Source: Amblyornis subalaris
Taxonomy: Eukaryota; Chordata; Aves; Passeriformes; Ptilonorhynchidae
DNA length: 64,000 nt
NCBI GenBank assembly: GCA_018881555.1
Contig: JACAXG010000094.1
Location: forward strand, 372,001 to 436,000
Reading direction: 5' to 3'
Part shown: one piece after another, positions 13,701 to 25,698 of the stretch
How positions within the stretch are numbered: position 1 is the stretch's first letter
How the letters are laid out: each line of letters starts with the position of its first letter
Notes under the pieces: model-generated
Told to the model about the DNA's origin: nothing
What the model saw: the letters and a program-made list of their open reading frames with translations, nothing else
The model's database searches: none
Translations under genes and position numbers: made by a program

Positions 13701-16055
13701 AGCTTTGAAGGATCCTTCTGTAAACTAAAACTAAATCTCTTTTTCATGGTTTTACTACTACTTCTCCAACACAATGTCAATCATTCTTCTCTCAGCGGTC
13801 ACTACCTAGGTTATTTGTGTGTTTCCACACTGCTGCATCACAAAACATCATGCCCACTTGCCTCAAAAAGATAATATCTAACACATATGGAGACTGCCTT
13901 TGATCTCCACGGTCTATCTAGAGGTCACAGACCTGTCTTCTCCTCTCCCTCACTTCAAATAGCCGCTTTCATTTACTGTGAAACTAAACATTGGAAAGAC
14001 AAAGGCAGGAAAATAAAGGCCTTGATTTAGTAGTGCCTATACGTTTGGCTATTTCAAGGTAGATTTTCCTCTCCTAGGTCACAGTATTAATTGCCCTGCA
14101 TTTCTGCATCATGGCATACTGTATTTATTTTCATGCATGCAGCCTCAAAATTCAAGCTGCTATTTAAATCAATATGTGCTTTTTTCATAACTTAATAACC
14201 ATTAGGAGTCTACTAATCAATTTGCAATAGTCAGCACTGAATCCAGCTCTGTGGGAGTTGCATGGGAAAGTTCGGTAATTTTTCTTGGGTTTTGAAAAAT
14301 AGATTTTTATTTATTAACATGAAGTTGTTAATGCAGATGGAGTACATTGGGTGATCTTTTAAAGTACAGTGAAGACAAATCAGGATGGGAAGGTGAGGAA
14401 AAGGCTCCATTAGAAATCTCAAGGGTCTGAGGGAATGAAAGACTGTTCCACCCTATGTCAAACTACAGGTGAAGAGTAATGTGGTAAATGATTTCATAGC
14501 ATTTGCCAAAGGAAAGCATTTCTTTTACACATGCGAAAGCCAGACATGTTTCAGTCATGACCACTTTTGTTTTGGTTCAGAAAAGCAGGAAACCTAAACA
14601 AGGATTTGAACAACATATAGTTACATGTTCTTCAAAATCACATATTCAAAACTCTAGTCTTGAAGATGGCTCTACTTAAAGACCTCTCAGTATTGACCCT
14701 CTGCTCTGTCTGCAGTTCTACTCAAGTTCTCCACGTTCTCACTCTGATGCTCAAAACTTCCTCTGGTATCAGTGCTCCAATTACTTACTGACTCTCAGTA
14801 AACCCTTATAAACAAGGAGCTTATTTGCTTAACTCCTTTCAAGAAGTCAAGCCAGTAACATTTTTCCAAATATATTTAATGAATGAAAGTTTTGCGTGAA
14901 GTATTGTAACAATTATTGATTTTTTTTAAAATAGTGGTTAGCTGGGAAGGAGGAAATAGTCTTTTTTTTTTCTTTTTCTTTCTTAAATACTTAAAGACCA
15001 GAGCAGTCACACATATTCTATTATCTTCAATGATGGAAGAATCCAAGGTTCTACAGAAGAAACCCTAGCCGTGAGGTCACTGAATGTATTGTAGGAAATT
15101 GAGCATAAATGCTGTTCCTCTTCCATTAAAATTTATAGAGGCAAAGATATCTGCCTTCTTAGGGGCAGAGAGATCTCTATGATCTCACCAATTAGTGGTT
15201 AGGTCACTCAGAGTGCACATAGTAGAGAAGTTCTGAGTCCACCTTTCTCTCACAACTATTTGGGGATTATTTCTGCATTTTAAACCTCCTTACAAAAGTT
15301 CAGATGATTTCTACTCCTTTTAGGTGGAATATGCACTCTTTATCTTTGGAGTTTGGTTTGGCCTCATCAGAAAAGTATTTCCTATGCAGTGGACATATGA
15401 AATAGGAGAGCTGAGCTCCTAAACAGCCTCTGGGTACAGCAAACATTTCAGGAAGATGTATGAGAGCTGAAGAGGGTGAATCTGAACCTCTGGACCACTC
15501 ACAGCTTGTATGATGGCTTCAGCAGCTAGAATAGTAATTATGAGCTGTGTCCATTCATCTTTTTTCATCTGCTCATTTTTCAAAATAATTAGTGTATTGT
15601 TCTGTTTGACTATAAAAATAAGCGAGAAAATATTTTGTACCAGGATCCCAAGCAGAGGAGAAAATATATTGGAAGACAGTGAAATTTAAAATGCTCCTCA
15701 GTGTTTTCTCAAATTTATTGCCTGAAGAGTGATAATCTTCATTCCTGTCCACAGGTGTCCATGTCTCCTCTGAAAATCAAGCACCTTGCTCAGAAAGCTG
15801 GAACACATAAGGGAGCAAGTGCCCTGGAGCAAGCACAATGCATTCAGCATTGGATCACCTGTGCAACATTCCGCATCTACGTAGAAAGGACTGAAAGACA
15901 GATGTACGCAAGTAATGCTGTCAGAAAAGAGCTGTATTTGAGTGTACTCTCTGCAGGAAACTGCTTTACATCATACAAGTCAAAGCAGCAATGTGTAAAG
16001 GTAGAGTTCTAGGATGGAGAAAAAGAAGTTACTTTGTGTACATGTAGGTATTTTT
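10710..16055. other. unique AT-rich sequence, no gene seen
   Basis: The first five bases are the right target duplication of the LTR. Beyond that I see no gene or transposon. There is a short TG microsatellite at 11225-11239 and an 11-bp exact tandem doublet (GTTGATGTATA, 12197-12218). Open frames are under about 105 codons and unremarkable. Confidence 0.65.
11225..11239 (+). repeat. (TG)7 microsatellite
   Basis: Seven perfect TG units followed by T, inside AT-rich unique sequence. Confidence 0.9.
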
Positions 16056-16057
16056 AT

Positions 16058-16093
16058 ACACACACACACACCCCCCCAAACACCCACCCACCA
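16058..16093 (+). repeat. compound simple repeat (AC)n-(C)7-CACC-rich
   Basis: An AC run at 16058-16070 passes directly into seven C (16071-16077), then CACCCACCCACC. It is a low-complexity, slippage-prone tract. Confidence 0.85.
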
Positions 16094-16459
16094 TCCTTTA
16101 CTTGAAATTTCCCCTATAGAACATTCACTTCTGGAGCCACCCACTTTACATACAGCTGGATACAACTTTAATCCTCTTGGTCAACCAACAAACCAGAGTT
16201 ACTTCAGCTTGTGTCTCAATAACTTGCTGAGAAGTTTTGTGGGATGCAACTATAAAGCTAGATAGAACCAGAAGTATATCCAGCTTGTTTCTGTGGTTAT
16301 AATAAATTTCAGATGCATTTCTTTTTCATGATAGAACTAATTGCTCTTTCTTTAATTTACGTCAGATATGTCTTGTTAACTATCAGGCAATAAATTTCTG
16401 AGCTCATCACTTCACTGTATTAAGTCAGGGGAAGAGGTGTCAGCAGCTGATCCTAATGA

Positions 16460-17060
16460 TCTTTCTATACACTGATAAACTTTGCTGATGAAAGCAAAAT
16501 CTTAAGCAACACTAATACTTTAAGTGGTATAGATTGTTCTCTGTGATATTTAAACACATTAAGGGAATGGCTGAAGAAATAGTTGATGAGTTTCAATGTG
16601 AGCTCAAATGTTAAACGGTGTATTCAGAAGCTAAAAATAGTACATTGCTCCCTGTACGTTGCTGAGTAAAGAGTGGAATGCAGAGATAAAGAAGGGAACT
16701 GAGTGGGTTGGAAGAGTACTTCCATGAGGATGGAGTATGTTTCTCAGCTGCAGTAAAAGAAGGTTAATATGGAAAAAAGAGAAGCTCTACTTGGAGAATC
16801 TTCCTCTGAAGTTTTTGCATCCAGATTTGGCCTAATGAAGTGTGAGAAAGCATCTGAAGAAGGACTGGAAACTGAGCAGAGGTTAGTGAGGCAATGACTG
16901 ATTTTTTAGAGTTTAAGCCTAATATGCAGATTATATCCAAAGAAAAAGTAACAAAAATAATTAAAGTCATGGGAACTGGAGAGACCTCAATATGAGGAAA
17001 GATTAAATATGCTACGACTATTTTGTTTGGAAAGTAAAAGGAAGTAGGACATCAGAATTA
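16460..17060 (+). mobile_element. very old CR1/L3-like LINE fragment
   Basis: I recognise degraded landmarks of the 3' half of ORF2 of a CR1-clade LINE, in order on the plus strand. AACTTTGCTGATGAAAGCAA (from about 16479) corresponds to the reverse-transcriptase stretch before and around the ADD motif. GAGTTTCAATGTGAGC (from about 16588) corresponds to the following linker. ACTGGAGAGACCTCAATATG (from 16975) with the next bases corresponds to the 'LERPPYEERL' region common in CR1/L3. Frameshifts and stops abound, so it is long dead. This rests on pattern memory rather than alignment. Limits are approximate. Confidence 0.55.
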
Positions 17061-19339
17061 AAAATAACAATAGCTAGAAAGCAATGTAGTCTTTCCAAAA
17101 TTTAAAGAATGAAAAATAATTAAATGGGAGCAGATAAAGAATAATGAGCTTAATATGCTATTTATGCAAATAACAAAATCAACTTCCCATTTTGGAGTGT
17201 TATTTTTAAAAGTTTCTTAGTAAAATCAGAAAGAAAAATAGACAAACATTGAGAATGCTTTTGGAACCAGAAGAACAGAACTAGAAAGAGCAAGAAAAGA
17301 CTGTCTTTTTTCTCCATGCAGGAAAAGTGGCATTTAAAGGTGTTTTTCAGCATGAGACGACGTTTTGGAAGAAAACAAAACTTCAGGAAGTAAGGCCAAC
17401 ATGCACACACAAACAATTAACTTTCTTGAGACCTGGGAAATGCATTCTTTCATGCTCTGGGCAATTCAATATAGATTAAAACTATCTTTTATTTAAGTAA
17501 TTCAGATGTTATTTTGGCACCAAAAGTTTGCAGCCATTTCTGAAAGAGTGACAGTATGCAGGAGGAATCAAAATTCTCTTTTTATTCGTTGTCACTTTGA
17601 AAGGAAAAAAGTTCAATAACGATAATAATCCAAAACTAATGAAAAAGAAAAAAGTTGATTTTCCACGCTAGAAGTGCAAACCTAAACCCTAAAATTATAT
17701 CAAGTATGTTCAATATCAAATACACAAAATGCTGCAGGACCAGCTGTGTGTGGTTTGAGGTTGTCTGTAGGGAGTTATTTCCAGTAGCTTTAATTCATGT
17801 GAGAAGGTCACCCCCTCTGGGAATTCTGCTGTACAGTATTAAGCAGAAACCCTATGCCTTCCTCTGGCCACTGCTGGAAGTAGAAAATCAGCTTTCTTGG
17901 GGCTGTTACTGATTTATCAGTGTCCCATAACTTATTGTCCACACACTTTTGCACTTGTGGTCTTGCAGGTACCTGTTTGTGTACGAGAGGAGCAGAAGCT
18001 CTGCCTCTTACAGATGACAGCTGGAGGACTTATTCTTGCTTTGCCTGCTAGATGCCACATGATGAAAGCTTTCTTTACAGTTCCATTTACCGAGGGACAA
18101 TTAATTGAACTAATTAATGAACTTTGCAGAAGAATCACAAACAGCATCACACGCACCATCTGTGTGTGACCAAATGACACTGCAATTCTCTCACTGTTTT
18201 GTGGCTGAGACAGAAAGTAGCAGAATTACTTCGAGGAGGAGTTCAATTTTCATGATGAGCAGGGAGCACTGTCCCGTAACAACAGAGTCATTAACATGTG
18301 CCAATTACTATGGGCATTGGTGCCCTCCTCATAAGTGAATATTAAAAGTCAAAAAGGAGTATGTCTCTTCTTTTTGCTCCTATGACTTTCTACATCAGTA
18401 GCTATGCCAAATTATTGCTGGGTTTATTTCAATCCTTCCCTCTCTAGATTTATTTTTTAGTGCTGTAAAAGAAAATTATTAAGTCATTTTAGGCTCATTT
18501 CACATTGGAATCTGTTTCATGGAGTCACTGCATGTCCGTGTGAACATGTATTTAGTCCTATATTTCTGTCTCTCTCCCTTGCAGAGCAGCTTCTGCATCT
18601 GCTGTCTGATTTCAGCCAAACCTGGCAAATAAACAATAGTCTTTTGACAATTAAGTTCCTGCAAATATTATATGCAGGTAGAGGGGGAAGGCCTGATAAG
18701 TGGCCCAAGTGAGGGACAGTTTGCAGTACAGCTTATCAGTCGCAGGAGCATACACGTGACAGAAATTTCATAAACATGTCTATCAGATTTCTTAGACAAC
18801 AAGTAAATAAAAATCCAGAAGAAAATAGGCCTCACTAACTGTCTCAGGAGAGCCATTTGTTCTAACAGCAGGTTGTGGCTGTCCCAGTTTAGACTCAATT
18901 TTCCTATTAGGGCTAAATGAAGAAGCACAAATGTCTCTCTTCAAGTCACATGTGCATATTAATAATGCTTTCCTGCTGCTCTTCATATTCATTGTTTGGT
19001 GTATTCTAAAACTAGGCATGTAAATAAATCAATAGTACACAAAGTCTGCTTTCAGCTCAGCTAAAGGAGTCTGCTGAGTGATGTCAACATATGTACATGC
19101 TCCAGATTTTATCAATTAAAATGGCAGTTCTTTTCACAAATTTCAAAGGTGGTGCAGGTCTAAGTACATAACACAGTAAAGGTGATTAACTGAAAAAAAC
19201 CCCAGCCACTGGATAAATTAAACATTGCTGTCAGGACTTTATAAGAGTTGATAAATTCCAACTCAGTCATGAAGATTTACAGAAAATTCACTTTTGAACC
19301 TGGAGGTTATTAGTTTTACACACCTCCCAGCAGTTACTG
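17061..19339. other. unique AT-rich sequence, no gene seen
   Basis: No gene, RNA gene or recognisable repeat. A run of TAATTA-like homeodomain motifs occurs around 18099-18120 (AATTAATTGAACTAATTAAT), which could be chance in AT-rich DNA. The open frame at 17897-18169 shows no family signature. Confidence 0.6.
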
Positions 19340-19564
19340 GAATACAGGGTTGACCCTGGCTGGATGCTAGCATCCCACCAAAGCTGCTCTATCACACCCT
19401 TCCTCAGCTGGACAGGGGAGAGAAAATATAACAAAAGACTTGTGGGCTGAGACAAGCAAAGGGAGAGATCAATCACCAGTCACTGCCACGGGCAAAACAG
19501 ATTCGACTTGGGGAAATTAGTTCATTACCAATCAAATCAGAATACGATAATGAGAAATGAAACC
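19340..19564. mobile_element. old avian LTR-type repeat, left part (interrupted)
   Basis: This left portion, from about CCCTGGCTGGATGCTAGCAT (19353) through GAGAGAAAATATAACAAAAG, GGGCAAAACAGATTCGACTT and ACCAATCAAATCAGAATACG, matches a repeat I know from many bird genomes and believe to be ERV LTR-derived. It runs up to GAAACC (19559-19564), where a younger LTR interrupts it. Family name and true orientation are not assigned. The match is from memory and would need a repeat-library alignment. Confidence 0.6.
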
Positions 19565-19874
19565 TGTTGCAGATAGGTAAAACTTTGCAAAATGAAGGCC
19601 TTGTCACTTGTAAAATCATGGCTCACTTCTGTTACTTTGGCTAAGGACAGAAGGCCTCTGGGAATCAGCTCAGCTGACTTAGAGGTGGAAAAAACAAGTT
19701 AACACAACCTTCGTGCGATCACCTCATAGCTTATGGTGACTGGTTGAATTATTGTTTGTTGTATTTCTTTGGTTTGTATTTGATAATGGCTTAACTGCTT
19801 AAAAAGGCCTGGTTTTTGCAATAAACGAGCTCTCCTTTGCACCTGCCTGGGAAATCTGTCGCTCTATTGTTACA
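19565..19874 (+). mobile_element. 310-bp solo LTR, class II (ERVK-like) type
   Basis: A compact LTR begins TGTTGCAG and ends ATTGTTACA. It is flanked by a perfect 6-bp target duplication, GAAACC (19559-19564 and 19875-19880). Near its 3' part are an A/T-rich TATA-like element (CTTAAAAAGG, about 19798), the polyadenylation signal AATAAA at 19820-19825, and a C/T-rich U5 (GAGCTCTCCTTTGCACC). About 300 bp with a 6-bp duplication is typical of avian class II (alpha/beta-retrovirus-like) elements. No internal viral genes remain, so this is a solo LTR formed by LTR-LTR recombination. Removing it plus one GAAACC restores continuous sequence of the surrounding older repeat, which confirms the boundaries. 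Confidence 0.88.
19820..19825 (+). promoter_or_regulatory. LTR polyadenylation signal AATAAA
   Basis: It lies about 50 bp before the LTR 3' end and just downstream of the TATA-like element, as expected for a short class II LTR. Confidence 0.65.
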
Positions 19875-20481
19875 GAAACCAAATCTTAAAACCACCTTCT
19901 TCCATTCTTCCCATGCTTAACTTCACTCCCAAATTCCCTGTCTCCTCTCTGCAGTGGCACAGAATGAGGGCTGTGGTCAGTTCGTCATACACTGTCTCTG
20001 CTGCTCCTTCCTGCTCAGGGGAGGACTCCTCACACTCCTCCCCTGCATGGAAAGAGTGGGGTCCTTTCCATAGAAGACAGTCCTCCATCAACCTTTCCAA
20101 CCTGAGTCCTTCCCATGAGCTGCAGTTCTTGACAAACCGCTCCAGGGTGGGTTCCTTTTTTCCATGGAGTGCAGTCCTTTAGGAACAGACTGCTTCAAAC
20201 AATGGGTCCTCCTATGGGGTCACAAGTCCTGCCAGCAAATCTGCTGCTGAGTGGTCTTCTCTCCCCATGGGAGTTATAGGTCCTGCCAGGAATCTGCTCT
20301 AGGATGGGCTTCACCACAGGGCCACATGAGCAGCAAGCCTGAGACATGGGACTGGCTGCCAGTGCAGAGCTGAGATCACTGTGTGCTGGGAGCCCCTCAC
20401 CACCATTGCACCCTTGGGCACACACCGTATCCAGGGTGGGCTGAATAGACAGGGCAAGGCTCTACTGCTGCTGGAGGCAAA
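19875..20481. mobile_element. old avian LTR-type repeat, right part
   Basis: This continues the repeat that starts near 19340. It has CCAAATCTTAAAACCACCTT, then a pyrimidine-rich stretch, GGGGAGGACTCCTCACACTC, and a series of units carrying GTCCTT..CCATGG..GCAGTCCTT. The layout matches a common bird repeat that I recall as LTR-derived. The copy is diverged and its right edge near 20481 is approximate. The 89-codon and shorter open frames here have no independent significance. Confidence 0.6.
20061..20350 (+). repeat. imperfect 44-55 bp tandem units inside avian LTR repeat
   Basis: Five to six diverged units begin near 20061, 20105, 20151, 20206, 20253 and 20306. Most start GTCCTT or GTCTTC, followed by CCATGG/CCTATGG, a GCAGT or CACAAGT element, and a CTGCTC-type ending. 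Spacing is 44, 46, 55, 47 and 53 bp. The pattern looks like minisatellite growth inside the ancestral repeat, followed by point decay. Confidence 0.65.
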
Positions 20482-23400
20482 CACGCCATGTAACACCTGT
20501 GAGAAACTAAGCAAGCAACTTCTAAAAATAATCCTACATTTCAGCCATAATACATTAAAGACCAACTTGTGTGTTAATTATTTTGGCAACACTGTTCTTC
20601 TCTTTCTGCCCCTTTTATAATGACTTAGATTGTGCAAAGGATTATGATTCAGAGATCATAAAAAAGCAAAGCATCTCACAGGGAGATGAGGCCTCTATTT
20701 CTGATGGATGGCTTGTTAAAATCCACTCCCATATATGGACCTAAGTATTTGCATGGGCAAAGGTTACCCTGAGTGGCTGCACAGTGTTTCTTTTCCTGTG
20801 ACCGTGGCTATTAAGACTTAACAGCAGATCTGTCTAAACTTCCTGAAATGGTGAATCGAAAAGGGGATATGGGAAGGCCCAACTTGATTGTCTCCTTTTC
20901 TAGCACATGACTGTCATTAAAACAATATTTAGGCAGCCTCAGTGGGTGACCTGACATGACTGCACTCCACACTAGTGCCTGGAGAGGTACTCGTCAGGTG
21001 ATGGAGATACCTCCATTTCAGCCATGGAATGGGTGCACTCCTCCTGATTGTGACAGGGATGACCCCTTGGTTCTTGGCAGAGGAGTGGCAGTGAGCAGGC
21101 TCTGGGACAGCCTAAAGATCAGCAAGTTCTAATAACACACTAACACTGAGATTCCACTTGCAGCCTCCTGCTTTACTTATGAAAACAGGCAAAAAAAAGC
21201 AGAAACATGCTCCATATTGCAATACATAATCCCTGGTTTCATAGAGGTTCTAAACAGCTTCTTCTTCCCTATTTAATGAGGAGAAGGTCAGGCTATCTCC
21301 CCTTTTATCTTTCTCCTCAAATGCAAAATACCATTCCTCTTCCTATCAGAAAGATTAAAGAAATGTAGTTGTTAGCTAAGAAATTTTTGCTGGTCATGAG
21401 CTTATCATTCAATAAATGAAACCTTTTTGTTTTACTTAGTTCTTGACATTCTGCTATCCTCAACAGAGCATTTTCATTAAAATGAGCAAAAAGGAACAAG
21501 ACTGTGGAGGAATAGTTATTTTCACCATTCAAAACAAAAAATCACCATTGCAAATATTGATAGAACTGAAGAGGAATTGTCTTTATTTTGTAAAAAGGCA
21601 AATGGAAAACTGGTTCTGAAGTAGGTGAGCACGTTTTACAGAACTACTCACCATAAACAACTTCCCCCTCCCTGCCCCAAGAAGAAGGTAGCCATTGATA
21701 AATAATTTTCCCATAGCTACAAAACTGATTTGTTGAAGTTAAATTGTTCAAGGCTAATCAGGCTAATCTGAGGGAGAGGAAGTTTACCCTCCATTTCCCA
21801 ACAGATTCTCTTTAATTTTGCAGTCACATTGACAGGTGGCCTCATCACTCAGGCATTACAGACCACCTTGAAGATATCAGCACCACTGGCCTTTGAAGTC
21901 AGAATAATCAACAAGCCATTTGATACTCTATCGGATGAAATGGCCCTGTCAGGAAAGGTTGGCTCTCAGGTGTACTGATTGTCTATCGAAAGGAGATAAC
22001 TTGATACAGTTTACTACGGTACAGATTCATGGACCTTGTGGGATGTTATAACAGATGTCTTTTTAGATGCACTTCTTCACAATGTCTCTTAAAAAAATAT
22101 TCCCAAGACACTTTTAACAGATATTATAAGACTCTAATTTCCTGTCTACAATATTCCCACAATACTGTGTAGATAGGCAAATGCATTAGCTATGGTTAGG
22201 GCCACAGATGCACAGATTCATGTGACATATCCATGGATAAATCCTGTCAAAGCCTTAATTCAAATATTGTGTAGTGGACATTATTTGGAAAGTCTCCATT
22301 GCTTTACAACAGCTAACGTTCTGGAAGCTGCCAAAATCTGGCACAATGTTACTTTCAGAAAAGGACAATTTTTTTTATTTTCTGTAGGGTTATACAGGAT
22401 AACAGGAATTTTTTCCTCAAGTTACTTTGACATGTCATTATCTTTGACTCCAATAATATGACATACGTTCAACAATCTTAAACAAGCTGAGTGGTTTAAC
22501 AGAAACCAAATTTTAAAAATTATTACCTTAAATTCCACTTTCACATGTCTGTGTAAGTGTTTACTTTCAGAAATAAATACTGGTTTGAAAGATTTGAGTG
22601 CTTTGCAAGTCTGGAAGACAGTGAGACTTAAAAGTACAAAGTATGGCATTTCGGATTTTTTTTTCATTCTAACAAAATTTCAGCTGTTGTGGTATAACAG
22701 TTAAAATCTTTCTCAATGAAATGATATTTTGTAATGGCTCCAAAGTCATGGGAATAGTTCTTAAAAAAGTTAAAGATCATTTTCTTGTGTGTTGGGCAAA
22801 TTGAAGTTGAAAGACAGAAAAATAAAAAATAATGCTGAAAAGCATGTTAGATGTCTTATTGTTTAATAGAACTTTTGACTAATCCATAACATTTACTTGG
22901 GCAGAAGTGAATAAAAATATTTGTTTCAACATTAATAGTAAGGCTAGCAGTAGTTTATGTCAGGGGTTGAGAAAGTTACGCTGTGGCTGTGTCTATTTAT
23001 ATGACAGGCAGGAAACTCATTTCCATGAAAGACCCTGGTTTGTTCAAATAGTAATTATTCATCAGAAACAATCACAGAATGTTCAGTCAGTAGTAAACGG
23101 TCTATTTGATATCATTAGAGCAGCTCAAGGACTTAAAGCCACCCCTTTCTTAGTGTGCAGGTGTGTTAGGTCTTGCAGCCTGCATGCAGGAGCACACTGG
23201 ACTCCCTGGCAGAGGGCAGCTGCTCTGATTTATTAGACCTTTGGAAACAGTATTGCTCCTGTTATTGACACATAATCCCTTAAAGCTGTTTGACAGCTAA
23301 AGCCTGAAGCAACACCACTAGACAAATCTTCAAGTATCAACTTTGATGCTGAGAAGGAATACAGAAAGAAAGGGAAAGAAGAAAAAAACCCCATGGACCT

Positions 23401-24249
23401 TAAATATAGATCACCTTCCTTGAGGGAAGATTAATAACCGTTTTCATTGAGCTGCATTAATGATTCTTAAGCCACTTGCTTCTGTTAGTAATTATTCTTC
23501 ATAATCTCATCTCTTGTAACAGCCAGTTTCATGGTAAATGATGTATTGGAGATTTTCTGTGCAGGGTGAAAATAAATCAAGGAAACATACAGAGACAAAC
23601 CTTCTGCAAAGATGGAATACCTGGAGCAATTCTGTGGATTGACTGCAACTGAGGCTTGTCACAGAGGCCTTGAGTGATGTAGTTGCTGACTGCTGTGAAG
23701 ATTTATCAGAGCTGAATTTGCTGCACTATGAGCAGTGCAATATCTGACAGGCAAGACGTGAGCCCCTGTGCTTACATCCTGCTGTCCAAATGATGTGCAT
23801 GACAGAGAATAGGGATAAAAATGAGGAATGTGTTCTGAATTTTTTTAGAGAAACATTAGTTGATGGTTCAAATTAAGATTTTTTGGTAAAACACAGAGAA
23901 AATGTGCATAAAAAATATAATGAAGAATGCTGTCTTTCAGTCCTAGAGAAGTCTGGGACCCACAGGTTCTTGAGGAAAGACAGGCAAAGGTGACAAGAAG
24001 GGCCATTTGCTGTCTATACAAAGAAGTGGCTTGAACATACAGACTTTTGGTCTATGCTTGGGAACAGGTTGTGAGGCTGTAGGCCAGGGGCCCAGAAAAG
24101 GAAGTGGACAAGTCTCATGATCACAGGCTCCACAAAGCAATCCAGAAGATTTCTGGAGATGATCTGAGACAGTTTTTTTAATACAGGTGCTGGACTAGGG
24201 AGGGAGCCTAGGGACAGATATTACCCAAAGCACAAGAAGATAAAGATAG
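20482..24249. other. unique sequence, no gene seen
   Basis: No gene or recognised transposon. The largest open frame (22907-23236) shows no family signature. The last few hundred bases (about 23940-24249) may already belong to the degraded 5' part of the CR1 that follows, but I cannot align them with confidence. Confidence 0.55.
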
Positions 24250-25583
24250 GGCTACTTAAGTTGGACATACAAGTCCATCAAGGCACATCAGAAGGTACTC
24301 AAGGATGTCAAAGGAACTGGCTTAAGTCATTGAAAGACATTTCATGAGCTTGTAGCAATTACAGTATGCTTCTGCATACTGGAAAAAGCCAAATGCCATG
24401 TCAATATCAAAAAAACCCCCCAAAACACGGAGGAGGATGCTTTTCATCCTAAACTCAGTGTCTGGAAGAGTACGTCTTTTCTGGAAGCCATTTCTAGGCA
24501 TATGAAATACAAGGTGACTGGGATTTATCAAAATAAAGGATAAAGCCAGCAAGGATTTATCAAAATTGCACCTGACCAACTTGGCTATTTTCTATTATGA
24601 AATGTCTGGCTTTGTGAATGAGGATAAAGCAGTAAATGTCACCTGGACTCCAGAAAAACCTTCAATACTATCTCTGACAGCATCCTTGTAGCTGAACTGA
24701 GGAGAGATGGATTGTATGGGTTAACTATAATGTGGCTGGAAAACTGGCAAGACACTTGGGCAAAGAGAGCCATGGTCAATGGTTGCCAGCCCAGTTGGTG
24801 TCTGGTTGTGAATGCCATCCTTCAGGGACTGACATGGCACTGCTCATCTTCATTTTCTGTTTATCTTCATAGTTCTCTCTGATATCTCCATCAATGACCA
24901 GGACAACTATTACAGATGAACCTCAAGAGGTTCAACAAATGGAAATGCCAAATCCTTTGTCTGGCAAGGAATAAACCCATGCACCAGTACAGGCTGAGTC
25001 CAACTAGATCAAAAACAGATTTACAGAAGCAGATGTGGCATCCTGGAGGGTGTTGGCTTGAACATGAGTTGGCAGTGCAGTCTTGCAGCAATAAAGGCTG
25101 CCTGTGCACTGAACTACATTAGTAAGACCATAACCTGCAGGGTTTGTGAAAGCATCCTTCTATTTGACACTGGTGGCTCACAATTGGGGTGATATGCCTT
25201 ATTTCCAGTCCTTCTACAAGACAGAGGACTGCAAACTGAAGAGTCCAACATAGGCCTGTTATGATGGTGTGGGGGTTAGAGGATATTACGCATTAGGAAA
25301 AGCTGTTGAAGGAAGAAATGCTGTTTAGCCTGGAGAAGAGAATGTTGCCATATGAGGCAGTTTCAAGTTTTTAACTATCTAAAGAGGGCCTGTAGAGAAA
25401 ATAGAGTCAAGCTATTTTCATAGGCATACTTCAACAAAATAAGAGGCTATTAGGACAATTTTGGAGGAAGCACAACTCTCGCTAGACATAAGGAAACAAA
25501 AAAATTTGTAATGCAAGTGATAACGCAGTAGAACAGGTTGTGGAATCTCTATTCTTGGATGTGTTCAAAAGACCCTGAGCAAC
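24250..25583 (+). mobile_element. old CR1 LINE, 5' segment (ORF2 remnant), interrupted by LTR
   Basis: This is a decayed CR1 retrotransposon carrying parts of ORF2. Near 24384 TGGAAAAAGCCAAATGCCAT corresponds to the 'WKKANVTPI' reverse-transcriptase stretch. Near 24555 the bases for 'LTNL.IFY' match the 'SCLTNLIAFYD' block. Near 24690 the bases for 'VAELRRDG' are readable. An internal deletion near 24890-24915 removes the YADD active-site region. A frame from 24916 then reads NLKRFNKWKC...NKPMHQYRL, a known CR1 C-terminal stretch. Near 25451 GACAATTTTGGAGGAAGCAC and CTCTCGCTAGACATAAGGAA are classic 3'-region landmarks. It stops at GAGCAAC, where an LTR has inserted. Many stops and frameshifts: inactive. 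Confidence 0.8.
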
Positions 25584-25690
25584 TGTCACGGTTTGACTCG
25601 GTGTGAGACAAATTTGATTGGTTAAAAACAGGTAAACGACAATTTTATGAACCACTTAGTGTTCCTGTGACGTCTCTGTGAACGGAATGT

Positions 25691-25698
25691 TATAAAAA
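25691..25698 (+). promoter_or_regulatory. TATA-like element in LTR copy 2
   Basis: TATAAAAA lies about 108 bp into the LTR. In copy 1 the equivalent reads TGTAAAAA (about 9453), so it may be decayed there. That it is the viral promoter is inference. Confidence 0.35.

Noticed and set aside
15701..16012. 103-codon frame containing a splice-acceptor-like CTGTCCACAG
   Set aside because: No matching donor, family resemblance or neighbouring exon; single motif by chance.
24322..24579. 85-codon reverse-strand frame
   Set aside because: Antisense shadow of the CR1 ORF2 remnant.
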